DNA of 64,000 nt from DASXUG01 sp036504995 (GTDB lineage: Bacteria; Pseudomonadota; Gammaproteobacteria; Burkholderiales; Methylophilaceae): NCBI GenBank assembly GCA_036504995.1, contig DASXUG010000002.1, forward strand, positions 79,342-143,341, in the 5' to 3' direction. Both the position numbers and the translations under genes were made by a program. This document shows, one piece after another, positions 8,701-15,755 of the stretch. The notes beneath the pieces were generated by a model. That model ran no database searches and was not told the origin of the DNA. It worked only from the letters and a program-made list of their open reading frames with translations. How positions within the stretch are numbered: the first letter of the stretch is position 1; every line of letters starts with the position of its first letter.

Positions 8701-10509
8701 GGTATAGCTAACAGTACCCCCTGATGACACTACTGGTGCAGGAATAATTCCGCTTAAGTCTGGGGGAGTGTAGGGAGTAGTTGGCACAGGAGGTGGCGCG
8801 ACATTTGAACCAATCCCAACAAGTGCCCCCAAAGAAGGTACTCCATTAGCGTCTAACGCTACTACTTGGTAGTAACCTGGTGGAACAGTATTAACATCTG
8901 GAATTGTCGCCGACAATCGAATATCTTGTTGTGTGAACGTCAATGGAATTCGACGCTGACCCGCGTTAAAAGCGTGTGTACCTCGACTAGCGCCAATTAA
9001 TACTAGTTGAGATACGTTAGCATTCGATGTCATGTCGAGCTGAACAGTATCTCCATTTGCATATGACAATGAGTTAATCGCTTGTATTACAGGGCGTGGT
9101 GCAAGCGTTGAGGCGCCATTTACGCTCTTAAATAAATATGGTGGATAATAAATTTCGGCATTCAAATTAATCACAGGGCCAGGGGTACCGCCACCCGTTG
9201 ATAAAATTGTGCCATTAGGCATCAAGGTTGAAATTGAATGATAGCCACGGTATATCGCTGCACTTGCACCATCTCGCCAGACGCCAGTACTTGGATTCCA
9301 TATTTCTGACACATAGATCGCATTGGCACCGTTAGTGTCACTAAATGCACTACCTCCCGTTACAACGACTTCCCCATTAGCCAATACAATAGAACTAGGA
9401 TAACGTCTACCGTAGTGTAAAGGTTGTTGCTCCGTCAAAACTGGCGTGCCACCATTAATATCAATAGATGTCACCATATTACTACCTGGATAAGGGTCAC
9501 CCTGAGCCCCTCCATTACCACCCAATACCACAATCTTTCCTGGCGCATACATCACTGCGTTGTTTGTAGTACCAACATTCACTGGGTTAGTTGCACTCGG
9601 TGGCCCTTTGAACGTTCCCATGCTAGTGATTGTGCCGTTTCCTGCAGGATCCAAGTACCACATTTGATCAGCAGAAATACCAAAAACTAAACCATTGGGG
9701 GCAACAAATGCCTTGGGATAAGATGTACGTAAATAATCAGGGCCAAAAGCGAGACGGCTATATGCACCAAACAATGAACGCCAACCTGTCGACTCCAAAA
9801 CTTCTGGGGTCATCGACACAGTCCCTTGCGCAATCGCTTGATCAGGATTGTTTTGCATAGCCTCTTGGTAAGGCACCATGCCACCCATCATAATCGGCCG
9901 ACCATCTGGCAAGCTAATCATGGTGGCATACCAACGCTGCAAGGCTAAGTTATAAGATGGAGTGACGACAGTGTTGGTTGAGGGAGTATAAATAGTGCTA
10001 GTGGTTGGCCCATTCCCTCCAGAAATTAAAAGCCTACCATCACTAAAGAAAGTGGATGTTGAGCAGAAGCTATCTTCTTTGGCCGAACTGTAATAGGTTT
10101 TATGGCTAGCCGCAGTAAAACCTAAGGTGGAATCCCAAATATCCCAATATTTACCAGTTTGATTAGTACCATCTGGACTTGTACCGTAAGAAAGCACCCT
10201 ACCATCGGGTAACAGCGCAGTATGCAAGCCATTCAAAGGCCAAGACTGTACTGTCGACCACATGCCTTTGGTAGCTGCATCAGCAGGAATTGTAAGATTT
10301 TGCATCATCGGGTCCGCGCTAATAGGCACCGTGACCCATGTTCCCGTGGTATCCGCACTGGCCAGTGGAATGACAGGCATATCCAACGTCAGCATCGCAC
10401 CAATTAATACCTTAGCTACAACCTTACGTAATCGTAACGAAATTACCCCTTGTACGCCATCAAAGTGAGGCTTATCCCCATTTACCTGCTTTGCTAGACT
10501 AACCTTCAT
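2731..10509 (-). CDS. Giant exported copper-radical oxidase / di-haem / Ig-repeat fusion protein
   Basis: 2592 residues. The start is supported by AGGTGA four bases upstream; a hydrophobic export signal spans about residues 28-52. Domains in order: a kelch-type galactose-oxidase/glyoxal-oxidase domain (about 55-570) with the metal-radical residues apparent at Cys149 (SFCSTS), Tyr194 (RWYATM), Tyr423-His424 (GYHSIS) and His512 (GTHAFN); a PKD domain (about 593-667, WDFGDGSP); a YVTN-type beta-propeller (about 690-1015); a cytochrome-c-peroxidase-like region with CASCH at 1066-1070 and 1197-1201; then nine Ig-like repeats interleaved with six roughly 60-residue four-Cys modules, the last at the C-terminus. 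Known relatives of the first domain oxidise alcohols or aldehydes to give H2O2. The haem region could accept electrons or consume peroxide (inference). The substrate is unknown. Confidence 0.85.
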   Translation of the reverse strand: MKVSLAKQVNGDKPHFDGVQGVISLRLRKVVAKVLIGAMLTLDMPVIPLASADTTGTWVTVPISADPMMQNLTIPADAATKGMWSTVQSWPLNGLHTALLPDGRVLSYGTSPDGTNQTGKYWDIWDSTLGFTAASHKTYYSSAKEDSFCSTSTFFSDGRLLISGGNGPTTSTIYTPSTNTVVTPSYNLALQRWYATMISLPDGRPIMMGGMVPYQEAMQNNPDQAIAQGTVSMTPEVLESTGWRSLFGAYSRLAFGPDYLRTSYPKAFVAPNGLVFGISADQMWYLDPAGNGTITSMGTFKGPPSATNPVNVGTTNNAVMYAPGKIVVLGGNGGAQGDPYPGSNMVTSIDINGGTPVLTEQQPLHYGRRYPSSIVLANGEVVVTGGSAFSDTNGANAIYVSEIWNPSTGVWRDGASAAIYRGYHSISTLMPNGTILSTGGGTPGPVINLNAEIYYPPYLFKSVNGASTLAPRPVIQAINSLSYANGDTVQLDMTSNANVSQLVLIGASRGTHAFNAGQRRIPLTFTQQDIRLSATIPDVNTVPPGYYQVVALDANGVPSLGALVGIGSNVAPPPVPTTPYTPPDLSGIIPAPVVSSGGTVSYTIPAVANATYSWDFGDGSPVTAYSSSPSVAYTYTSPGVYGVTLSVKDVNGIVTARSFLQAVATGKTALSPTNSTSILTEPRGSNPSRIWVVNPDNDSVGVIDSLSNSSIAEISVGKSPRSVAIAPNGNIWVTNKADSTISVISPSTLAVVSTIALPRASQPHGLAFSPNGNAAYVVLEATGQLLKLDPSTGAQLGSATLGNNPRHLSVSANGATVFVSRFITPPLPGESTSTVDTSNAGGEVLVVNTTSMAISKTITLKHSDKADTSTQGAGIPNYLSAAVISPDGGTAWVPSKQDNIKRGMARSGQDLNFQNSVRAISSRIDLSTLTEDYAKRVDHDNSSLGSAAVYHSSGDYLFVALETSRQVAIVDAIGGHELLKVNVGIAPQGLTLSTDGNTLYVQNFMDRTVSVIDLTPLMSQGILKTNLLANVSSIITEKLPAAVLAGKQLFYDAKDTRLARDSYMSCASCHSDAGHDGRVWDFTGFGEGLRNTIALKGRAGMGHGFVHWSANFDEIQDFEKQIRVFAGGTGLMTDAQFNTGTVSQPLGTPKAGISVDLDNLAAYVGSLNVFAQNPNRNSDGSLTASATAGKTVFASSCASCHGGTALTISKDATTLKDIGTINALSGQRLGATLTGLDVPTLRDAWATAPYLHNGSATTITAAVQAHNNVALNATDLANVVAYVQQIGSEEVGFGNLVSLSSPTANATYTTADSIPLTASATDTSGTITKVEFYDGTTLINTSTASPYTYSWTSNTLGSHTLTAKSYSSTGSVTTSAAVNITIKPTAVPPANATVCANELGVCTVPAGITATVWYGAYTTTGFDGGWLYQTGVQGTITCSNSTFGYDPASGLNKTCRYLSNSVVGTNVAPTVALTAPANNASYTVGDSIVLTATATEVGGTVAKVDFYDGTTLLNTTTIAPYTYTWTGAVVGTHSLTAVATDAAGAVANSSKVSVKVTSVGVSPVPTANSVYCANEFGTCTLPAGVTATVWFGANSSWNFKEAVVNSADCTASSFGGDPAPGQAKTCRYLSNAVTGTNAAPTVSLTAPASGASYTAGGSISLTATAADSDGTVAKVEFYDGATLLGTSTTAPYAYTWATASVGSHSLTAKATDNLGASTTSAVATVTITAVSGVSPTPPANATACSGEYGTCTLPAGATATVWYGANANWLYKTNVSTSLDCRNTTFGGDPAPGQTKTCMYLANATSGNVAPTVSLTAPAANASFTSGTSIAITATAADSDGTVSKVDFYDGATLLGTSTTAPYAYTWTTAAVGSHSLTAKATDNSGAVTASGAIAITVTSSSGVSPTPPANATTCSGEYGTCTLPAGTTATVWYGANTSWLYKTGVSTSLDCRNSTFGSDPAPGLTKSCMYLANSSNVAPTVSLTAPAAGASFTSGASISLTATAADSDGTVSKVEFYDGATLLGTSTTAPYAYTWTTAAVGSHSLTAKATDNSGAVTTSAATSITVAAANVAPTVSLTAPAGGASFTSGASIAITATAADTDGTVAKVDFYDGATLLSTSTTAPYAYTWTTASVGSHSLTAKATDNKGAVTTSAAVSITVAAANVAPTVSLTAPAGGASFTSGASISLTATAADSDGTVSKVDFYDGATLLGTSTTAPYAYTWTTASVGSHSLTAKATDNKGAVTTSAAVSITVAAASGNVAPTVSITSPVNVTTFTQGAAIKVAANAADSDGTVAKVEFYDGATLLGTSTTAPYAYTWTTASVGSHSLTAKATDNSGATTTSSAITVTLNAPTTTPPSNAVTCASEYGTCTLPAGTLATVWYGANSSWLLKTGVSTSLGCSNGTFGSDPASGVGKSCKYLVVSTTTGNVIPTVSLTSPSANASYAQGTNMPLQATATDVDGSIAKVEFYDNGVLINTATTAPYSYSYSLVGVVVGTHIMTAKTYDNSSTSGISPAITVTVTGALPANTVSCAGEYGTCTIPAGATATVWYGANNSWYSKSGVSGSISCTNGTFGGDPASGATKACRYLAN
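3440..5600 (-). repeat. Near-identical tandem Ig-domain coding repeats, 282-bp unit
   Basis: Within the giant oxidase gene, the same DNA block beginning GCCGTT(A)AG recurs at 3515, 3803, 4085, 4367, 4874 and 5397. Uninterrupted neighbours are 282-288 bp apart (94-96 codons); two larger steps of about 507 and 523 bp contain an extra Cys module. The copies are very alike at the nucleotide level, pointing to recent duplication or gene conversion. Such blocks can be miscounted in short-read assemblies. Confidence 0.85.
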
Positions 10510-10872
10510 CGCTTCACCTATTATTTAAACTGTACAAATCTTTTAATTAAACCATTCTTTGATTACGGATAAAAGCACACAAATCTTTACGAGGTTTACA
10601 CTTTATATTTGCATTCGCATACACTTAATAAATCAAAATTTCTGAAGCCATATGATTACGCTAGGCTTAATTGCGTAAACTACGTAGTTACCCAGTCATT
10701 GTTATAAAAACAACTGATACAGCCATTAATTAAGCACTATCCGTTAAAGCCGACCCATTTCTTACTATCAATTAGCGCTGAGTTTGCACCAATTTGGCCT
10801 ATTAGATATAAACTTATGCGGTCTTCCTGTTTAGCACTGCGACGGAAAACATCTGATTATTATGATTTGAGA

Positions 10873-10887
10873 GTGCAACATTTGCAC
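10873..10887. promoter_or_regulatory. Perfect dyad GTGCAA-N3-TTGCAC, possible operator
   Basis: Two perfectly inverted 6-bp arms separated by CAT, in the interval between the giant oxidase gene and the divergent PEP-CTERM gene. The short symmetrical form is typical of a dimeric repressor site. No regulator can be assigned. Confidence 0.3.
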
Positions 10888-10988
10888 GATACAAGTGAAC
10901 AACATTAAGTTAAGTTATTTTAAGGTAAAAAAACCGCTTAATTTTGATTAAACTAAGCAATTTTTATACTATCAAATAAAATACTAGC

Positions 10989-11016
10989 CTGCATTAGTCC
11001 GAATGGACTAATGCAG
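10989..11016. repeat. Perfect 12-bp inverted repeat with 4-nt loop
   Basis: CTGCATTAGTCC and GGACTAATGCAG pair without mismatch around a GAAT loop. Neither strand has a clean T run directly after the stem, and no gene end is nearby. It could be a remnant terminator, a structured RNA element or a protein-binding site. Confidence 0.55.
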
Positions 11017-11360
11017 TTTGGCGATTGAATGCTGTCCTCTGACACAAACCCAACACTTGAAGATAGAAACCCAGTGTTTACAGGGCTTTTAGAGGCATCA
11101 CTTAAAATGATGTAGCCGTGGATGTATACGTAAATACTCACTAAACATGCGCGTAATATACCTTCAGAGAAACTTTAAAACAACTTAAGATTAGCCCTCA
11201 TGCAATGTTAGGGCGGAGTGTTATATTAAATGCTTACAGTTGGTGCATGAAAGACCACCCATGCAAAGTAAACCTGTATGACTAAAACGAATTAATCTTT
11301 CCGTCATATTGAGCAGATAGTATCGGCCACTGTGGACACTCATGAATAAAACTAAAGAAT

Positions 11361-11987
11361 ATGAAACATCTCATTAAGGTCGCTGTAGCAATCGCACTTA
11401 CTGCCCTAATCAACATGGGCAATGCCTTTGCTTTAACTTCTAATGGCGATGACGGTGCATTAATACTGAATAACTCATTAATACTCAAGGCTTCTAACAA
11501 TCAAGTATTCAATTATTCTGTGGTCGATTTGCAAGCCAATAGTATCCTAGATTTCTCAGGCCTTAATAGCGGCGACTCAGTATTTATTTTAGGTACAGGT
11601 GATTTAACGTTAAACGGCACTATTAACCTACCGTCATTTACTAGCTTTACATTTGAGACTTCAGGAAATATTCTGTTTGCTGGCTCAGTGCTAACATCTA
11701 ATAGCAATGTGTCATTTATATCAAACGCGTTTCAAAGTAGCTCTACCTCTTTAATCAGTGATATAGGTGGGAGCATCTCAATAACTGCTGAAACTAATGT
11801 AGTAATTAATGGCAAAATTGACGTAGGTGGCATCTCGACAGGACCCGACCCTTCAACACCAGTTATTAGTCTCCCAATTGAACCAATTAAAACGCCGATT
11901 ATTATGATTCCTGAACCATCCAGCTATGTATTACTTACTTTAGGGTTACTGGCATTGACTTCAAGATACAGAAGGCTTCACTCTTAG
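11361..11987 (+). CDS. PEP-CTERM sorted exported protein
   Basis: 208 residues. An N-terminal signal peptide ends near MGNAFA. The body is low in cysteine and rich in N, S, L and I, and looks like a beta-rich adhesin or solenoid fragment (SILDFSGL, LNGTINL, VINGKI). The C-terminus has the tripartite sorting signal: PEPSSY, a hydrophobic helix and the basic tail SRYRR. PEP-CTERM proteins are exported, cleaved by an exosortase and often associated with extracellular polysaccharide. No exosortase gene is in the window. The tail is less canonical than in the two other PEP-CTERM proteins nearby. Function beyond sorting is unknown. Confidence 0.75.
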   Translation: MKHLIKVAVAIALTALINMGNAFALTSNGDDGALILNNSLILKASNNQVFNYSVVDLQANSILDFSGLNSGDSVFILGTGDLTLNGTINLPSFTSFTFETSGNILFAGSVLTSNSNVSFISNAFQSSSTSLISDIGGSISITAETNVVINGKIDVGGISTGPDPSTPVISLPIEPIKTPIIMIPEPSSYVLLTLGLLALTSRYRRLHS

Positions 11988-11992
11988 CATCT

Positions 11993-12247
11993 CTAATTAA
12001 CGATTACCTTCACCTCAACATCCTCGTGTGACACCATATCCACTATTTCAGTACCAAGCTCGTCAGCGCACTCACTTGTCCATGTAGAGCCGACTTCAAA
12101 CTCACTAGTAAACATCGGAAGAAAACTCATATACATATAGCGCTCATCAGTCATTTTAAATGCCTGTATATCGTCAGGATGGTCAACCACTTCCCAATCC
12201 TCAGGAACTTCCATATCGAGCTGTATACTTACTTTGATAGTCTTCAT
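11993..12247 (-). CDS. Small acidic protein of unknown function
   Basis: 84 residues, rich in D, E and V, with no signal peptide or membrane segment and therefore probably cytoplasmic. GAGGGA precedes the ATG at a good distance, supporting a real gene. It ends 5 bases from the stop of the convergent PEP-CTERM gene. It contains DWEVVDHPDD and a C-terminal EDVEVKVIVN strand. I recognise no family. Confidence 0.6.
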   Translation of the reverse strand: MKTIKVSIQLDMEVPEDWEVVDHPDDIQAFKMTDERYMYMSFLPMFTSEFEVGSTWTSECADELGTEIVDMVSHEDVEVKVIVN

Positions 12248-12938
12248 TTGGTTCCCTCTTGATTATGTATACTACCATAGCATTCTGACAACTATTGTAG
12301 ACCAGCTTAGTATCATTCGTGTCCCGACAAGCATCGGATGGCTTGAAAGCAAGCTTCCAAAGGCATCCTGAAAATTTCAGTTAATTTTTATACGGATTTT
12401 TATACATTTTTTGATTCATAACGCATAAAAAATTGATCTGCGCAGCCTATCATAAAGAATACAAAAAAATCACTAAATATCGTTACCTACTCGGCATAAC
12501 TTGAAAGAAAATTGCGTATATAGTGACATTTATGGCTATCTACTTGGTCATAGTTTTACGGCTTGAGATTTTGTATATCCAGAGTTGCAAAATCACGGTC
12601 AGATATAAGAGCAATAAAAAGCAACCTTACTAATCGGATTACTCTGTAATCATTAGCGGTGCGGTGGCATATAATGTTCTTTTTTGGATAGCAGGGAATA
12701 TATACATTAATTGGGCTGGTTATTTTTGTAGTATTGTTTTTGGTGATACTTGACCACAACGTTAAGTAACTAGCTAGTTAACGTAATATGGTAGCAATGC
12801 CGATCAGTCAGATGACTGGGTTGTTATAGCTGTGCTCCAATCACGCTGACCTGAACAATTCAATCAATTGTCTAAATAGCTAATAACAACAAAAACCCGC
12901 CGTAGCGGGTTGTTTGATTGCATTTCGGTCCTGCTAAA
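12248..12938. other. Non-coding AT-rich interval
   Basis: About 690 bases with no supportable gene. It contains an imperfect nested inverted repeat at 12336-12368 (GGATG...CATCC enclosing GCTTG-AAAG-CAAGC), a dyad CAGTCA-GA-TGACTG at 12805-12818, and a terminator at 12894-12911. Nothing else stands out. Confidence 0.55.
12894..12911 (-). terminator. Rho-independent terminator of the PEP-CTERM gene
   Basis: On the minus strand, AACCCGC pairs with GCGGGTT around TACG and is followed directly by TTTTTGTTGTT. It lies just downstream of the minus-strand PEP-CTERM gene ending at 12939. Confidence 0.85.
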
Positions 12939-13592
12939 TTACTTTTGTTTGCGGCGTGCCGCAAAGCCGATTAAACCTAAACCAGCCAATATCATTGCGT
13001 AGACTTCGGGTTCAGGTGCTGGGATTATGGCATCAGAGTTAAACCATACACGCCCGCCAGTAGATGGTGAACCAGCTGGTGCTGGGTAATTGAAAATTTT
13101 ATAACTTGCTGCAAATGACGTGATATGAGCTTTAGTATCAAACTTAACATCATATACTTCAAACTCACCAGTCAGAGTGTTATAACCTGATCCTGTATCC
13201 GTGATGTCAAGGCCTGGATGTCCAGGCTCGTTGAATGGAAAACGCTGAGCGTCTTGATAAAAGCCCATACCGAGCGGCACTCCCAACTGATCAGTCGAGA
13301 AATCAATATTTATCCAACGCCCATAATTTTGATCAGGCCCTCCATAAGTCATAAATGATATGCTCACCGAGTTAACATTTGCTGGATTGGAAGGGTATGG
13401 ATTCCCTATACCAAAAATGCCATCTTGGGGAGTAAAGACTTGGGTGCCCAGAACTTCCCAAGGCACATTGCTCGCATAAGGGTCGTTACCTGGTGCCCCG
13501 TATGAGTCTATCTCTAAAAAAGTGGTAGCATGCACATTGAAGCAGACTACCAATAATAACAAGCCCGTAATATGCTTATTGAAAATTTCCAT
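12939..13592 (-). CDS. PEP-CTERM sorted exported protein
   Basis: 217 residues, with AAGGAAA upstream of the ATG. Signal peptide MEIFNKHITGLLLLVVCFNV ending HA, a body of about 165 residues with no recognised catalytic motif, and a textbook PEP-CTERM tail: APEPEVYAMILAGLGLIGF followed by AARRKQK. The tail is almost the same as that of the neighbour at 13740-14321, so both are probably handled by the same exosortase, encoded elsewhere. It has its own downstream terminator. The specific role is unknown. Confidence 0.85.
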   Translation of the reverse strand: MEIFNKHITGLLLLVVCFNVHATTFLEIDSYGAPGNDPYASNVPWEVLGTQVFTPQDGIFGIGNPYPSNPANVNSVSISFMTYGGPDQNYGRWINIDFSTDQLGVPLGMGFYQDAQRFPFNEPGHPGLDITDTGSGYNTLTGEFEVYDVKFDTKAHITSFAASYKIFNYPAPAGSPSTGGRVWFNSDAIIPAPEPEVYAMILAGLGLIGFAARRKQK

Positions 13593-13739
13593 TCATTTTC
13601 CTTGATGTTGTAATGCGCTCAAAGGTTAACCTTCTCGCCAGCCGATCTTTATTGGTTTTACATATATCCATAACGGTCTATTTTTTACGTGATCTCAAAA
13701 CAATAGACCAATCAGACTAACTCACATCTTACTACAGAG

Positions 13740-14321
13740 CTACTTTTGTTTGCGACGTGCTATGAAACCAATGACTCCCAAACCCGCTAATAACATTGCA
13801 AAAGTTTCTGTTTCAGGTACCGCTTGGGTTACCCAAGTGCCAGTGGAGTAGCTGTTTAATATGCTTGTTTGTCCTGAGTTACTATTCAAAAATAAATTAA
13901 CGTAGCCTGTTCCTACACCATTATTTCCATGAGCTTGTACTAGGTGTGTAATACCAGTGTTGCTGTATGAAAAATCCAGATCATAAGTATTAATTACACC
14001 ATTTGATATAACCAAAGTTAAGTTGTCGGCCAAAAAGCTGTATTCAGGTGGAGTTGCAACCAAGTCACTGTTAAAGCTATATTTGCCATCGCTAACACTC
14101 CAACCCAAAATGTCAGAGAAAGATTTGCTGCCGTCACTATTGTTGTTCAGAGTAATACTGAGTGTGAAATGATCGATTGCGTTAGACTGTGCTTCTGGGC
14201 CAAGAGCTATCGTAGACACCAAGCCACCAGAGGTGTAGCTGTAAGTTACATCAGCCTTCGCAGATGTAGCAAAAAGAATAACGATTGTTGACGTAATTGC
14301 TAATAGATTTGCCCTAACCAT
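13740..14321 (-). CDS. PEP-CTERM sorted exported protein
   Basis: 193 residues; AAGGG precedes the ATG. Signal peptide ends at TSAKA. The body (DVTYSYTSGG, FTLSITLNNN, YDLDFSYSN) resembles beta-sandwich PEP-CTERM proteins with no catalytic motif. C-terminal sorting signal: VPETETFAMLLAGLGVIGF then IARRKQK. It lies 147 bases upstream of another PEP-CTERM gene on the same strand, but that gene has its own leader region, so co-transcription is uncertain. Likely an exported surface or matrix protein. Confidence 0.85.
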   Translation of the reverse strand: MVRANLLAITSTIVILFATSAKADVTYSYTSGGLVSTIALGPEAQSNAIDHFTLSITLNNNSDGSKSFSDILGWSVSDGKYSFNSDLVATPPEYSFLADNLTLVISNGVINTYDLDFSYSNTGITHLVQAHGNNGVGTGYVNLFLNSNSGQTSILNSYSTGTWVTQAVPETETFAMLLAGLGVIGFIARRKQK

Positions 14322-14355
14322 TTCTAACCCTTTAGTTAAATTAAAATTTTTGTCA

Positions 14356-14517
14356 TTATAGCGTCGAATTGTTACAGTTTTTGCGTTCCCACTTACCTTT
14401 AATCTTGGCCTCTTCTTCGGTGGGGATTAAAAGATCAACAACTCCAGGCGTTTTGCCATTCTCGATGAGAACATTATCTCTAACCAAAACATCTGAACCA
14501 TCATGATATTTAAACAT
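14356..14517 (-). CDS. Small 53-residue protein, possibly a truncated immunity-like gene
   Basis: ATG at 14517, stop at 14356-14358. The N-terminus (MFKYHDGSDVLVRDNVLIEN, then GKTPGVV) reads like small immunity-type proteins found beside polymorphic toxins, which in my recollection are longer. The last roughly 12 residues look unrelated, as if the reading frame had been lost. It lies 31 bases downstream of the membrane-protein gene and lacks a strong ribosome binding site. It may be a remnant rather than a functional gene. Confidence 0.35.
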   Translation of the reverse strand: MFKYHDGSDVLVRDNVLIENGKTPGVVDLLIPTEEEAKIKGKWERKNCNNSTL

Positions 14518-14548
14518 AAATGCCTAATGTTTGGTTAAAGGGGTAGTT

Positions 14549-15220
14549 TTAACCAATTGTTTTTGATTGATTGGGTAGGTTCAGGCGCGCATAAACAACA
14601 GCCATTAAGGCATATGAAACCAACTCAATTTCTGTTGACAATATCCATTGAATAAAAGACAAGACAACCGACTCAGACTGAATTGATCTAAAAGCAAAAG
14701 TGATAATCCAATTTACAATGAGCAATAGCAACCAGAATGCAACAAATAGTAAAGCAATACGCCAAACATTTCCTTGAGTTTTACCTACGCTTTCTGCGAT
14801 TGCGTCAAACGGCCCCAAACCATGCTTAGCGATCAATGACTGTGCCAGAAACGCACTTGAATATATTAACAAGCCAGGAATAACGAAGAACGTGCCAGAG
14901 AGCAGACTCGCAAACTCAATATGTAGACCAGCAACAGCAAAAAATATGAATGAAACTGCCGAGATTGAAGTCGGGATCTCGTTATATCGATGTTGTGTGT
15001 AGCCTAGGTAAGTGGTTAAAGCTTTTAGAGTTGCAAGACTTCCAATCCCCCACGCGGCAATAGAGAGCAAAACCGAGCTGAAGCCTCCCACCTTAATGGC
15101 TAAGAGTCTAATCATAAGAGCCAAAACAAACAAAGGCAATGTGACTTTAAGGATTTTTGAGAAGGCTTTGCGATAAACAATTAAGGTTTCTAGAAAGGGT
15201 TGACGAAATCCTATGCTCAT
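14549..15220 (-). CDS. Polytopic membrane protein of unknown function
   Basis: 223 residues with about six hydrophobic segments. A segment around residues 113-150 (FVIPGLLIYSSAF, GPFDAIAESV, GNVWRIALL) has the pattern of membrane proteins in which a short helix like LGPIEALKRSW-TKGNFWR follows a transmembrane segment, as in YciC-like or DUF975-like proteins. That likeness is general and gives no function. The ribosome binding site is weak. It follows the two minus-strand genes at 15295 and 15756, separated by a hairpin at 15248-15269. Confidence 0.6.
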   Translation of the reverse strand: MSIGFRQPFLETLIVYRKAFSKILKVTLPLFVLALMIRLLAIKVGGFSSVLLSIAAWGIGSLATLKALTTYLGYTQHRYNEIPTSISAVSFIFFAVAGLHIEFASLLSGTFFVIPGLLIYSSAFLAQSLIAKHGLGPFDAIAESVGKTQGNVWRIALLFVAFWLLLLIVNWIITFAFRSIQSESVVLSFIQWILSTEIELVSYALMAVVYARLNLPNQSKTIG

Positions 15221-15247
15221 TCTAGGGGACCTAACGCTTGACAGTAA

Positions 15248-15269
15248 GGGGTGCCCCGTTAGGCATCCC
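15248..15269 (-). terminator. Hairpin, weak terminator candidate
   Basis: GGGATGCC and GGCACCCC pair (one G-T) around TAACGG on the minus strand and are followed by TTACTG. It sits between two minus-strand genes. The arm GGGGTGCC is also found in the hairpin at 2691-2722. Confidence 0.35.
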
Positions 15270-15294
15270 GTTTGAATGATGAGATATATATTTT

Positions 15295-15717
15295 TTAATT
15301 AACATTACATTCATTTTGACTCGATAAACATTGTATTTCCCAGCAACTATTGGCGGAGCAAAATAAAACATTGTTCTGGCCGTTAGGTTTTAAATAGTAA
15401 GGTCCAGGAGCATCGTGACCAGAAGCCTCAAATTTATAAGCGATTTGGTTGCCATCTATTTTCATTTCAGCGTTCACAGATGGCACAGATGTTGAGGGTT
15501 TATTTTTTACTTCAAATACCTGCCAAATATTCCCATCCCACATTCTTTGGCGGTATAGCTCCAAAGAATACTTGCCGCCATCGATACTAACTTTATCGAT
15601 TAGGGTAGCGGTTTTTTCGTTTTTGAATGCTTGAGAAATAAGCCAAAAAACAATAGCTACAACTGAAGCTAATAAAAATAGTATCGAGACTAAAAATTTT
15701 ATTACTTTGGAGCGCAT
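15295..15717 (-). CDS. Membrane-anchored small protein of unknown function
   Basis: 140 residues; AGAGG lies just before the ATG. One N-terminal transmembrane helix (about residues 7-29) anchors a soluble domain, probably periplasmic, with three or four beta strands and three C-terminal cysteines (VLFCSANSCWEIQCLSS plus one near the end) that could form disulfides. No family recognised. It lies 38 bases after the upstream membrane-protein gene and may be co-transcribed with it. Confidence 0.6.
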   Translation of the reverse strand: MRSKVIKFLVSILFLLASVVAIVFWLISQAFKNEKTATLIDKVSIDGGKYSLELYRQRMWDGNIWQVFEVKNKPSTSVPSVNAEMKIDGNQIAYKFEASGHDAPGPYYLKPNGQNNVLFCSANSCWEIQCLSSQNECNVN

Positions 15718-15755
15718 AAGCCTCTTTATTTATTCCAAGCTTTAGAGGAACTGTT

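Larger units (their letters stand above)
10510..11360. other. Long non-coding AT-rich interval between divergent genes
   Basis: About 850 bases without a convincing gene. It holds the upstream regions of the giant oxidase (minus) and a PEP-CTERM gene (plus). Visible structure is limited to a perfect 15-bp palindromic site, GTGCAA-CAT-TTGCAC, at 10873-10887, and a 12-bp hairpin at 10989-11016. Short open frames here have no ribosome binding site or family resemblance. Confidence 0.6.

Noticed and set aside
10953..11141. 62-residue open frame on the minus strand
   Set aside because: It is crossed by the perfect hairpin at 10989-11016, has no ribosome binding site and resembles nothing.
12556..12759. 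67-residue open frame on the minus strand
   Set aside because: Low-complexity composition, no binding site, inside an AT-rich non-coding interval.
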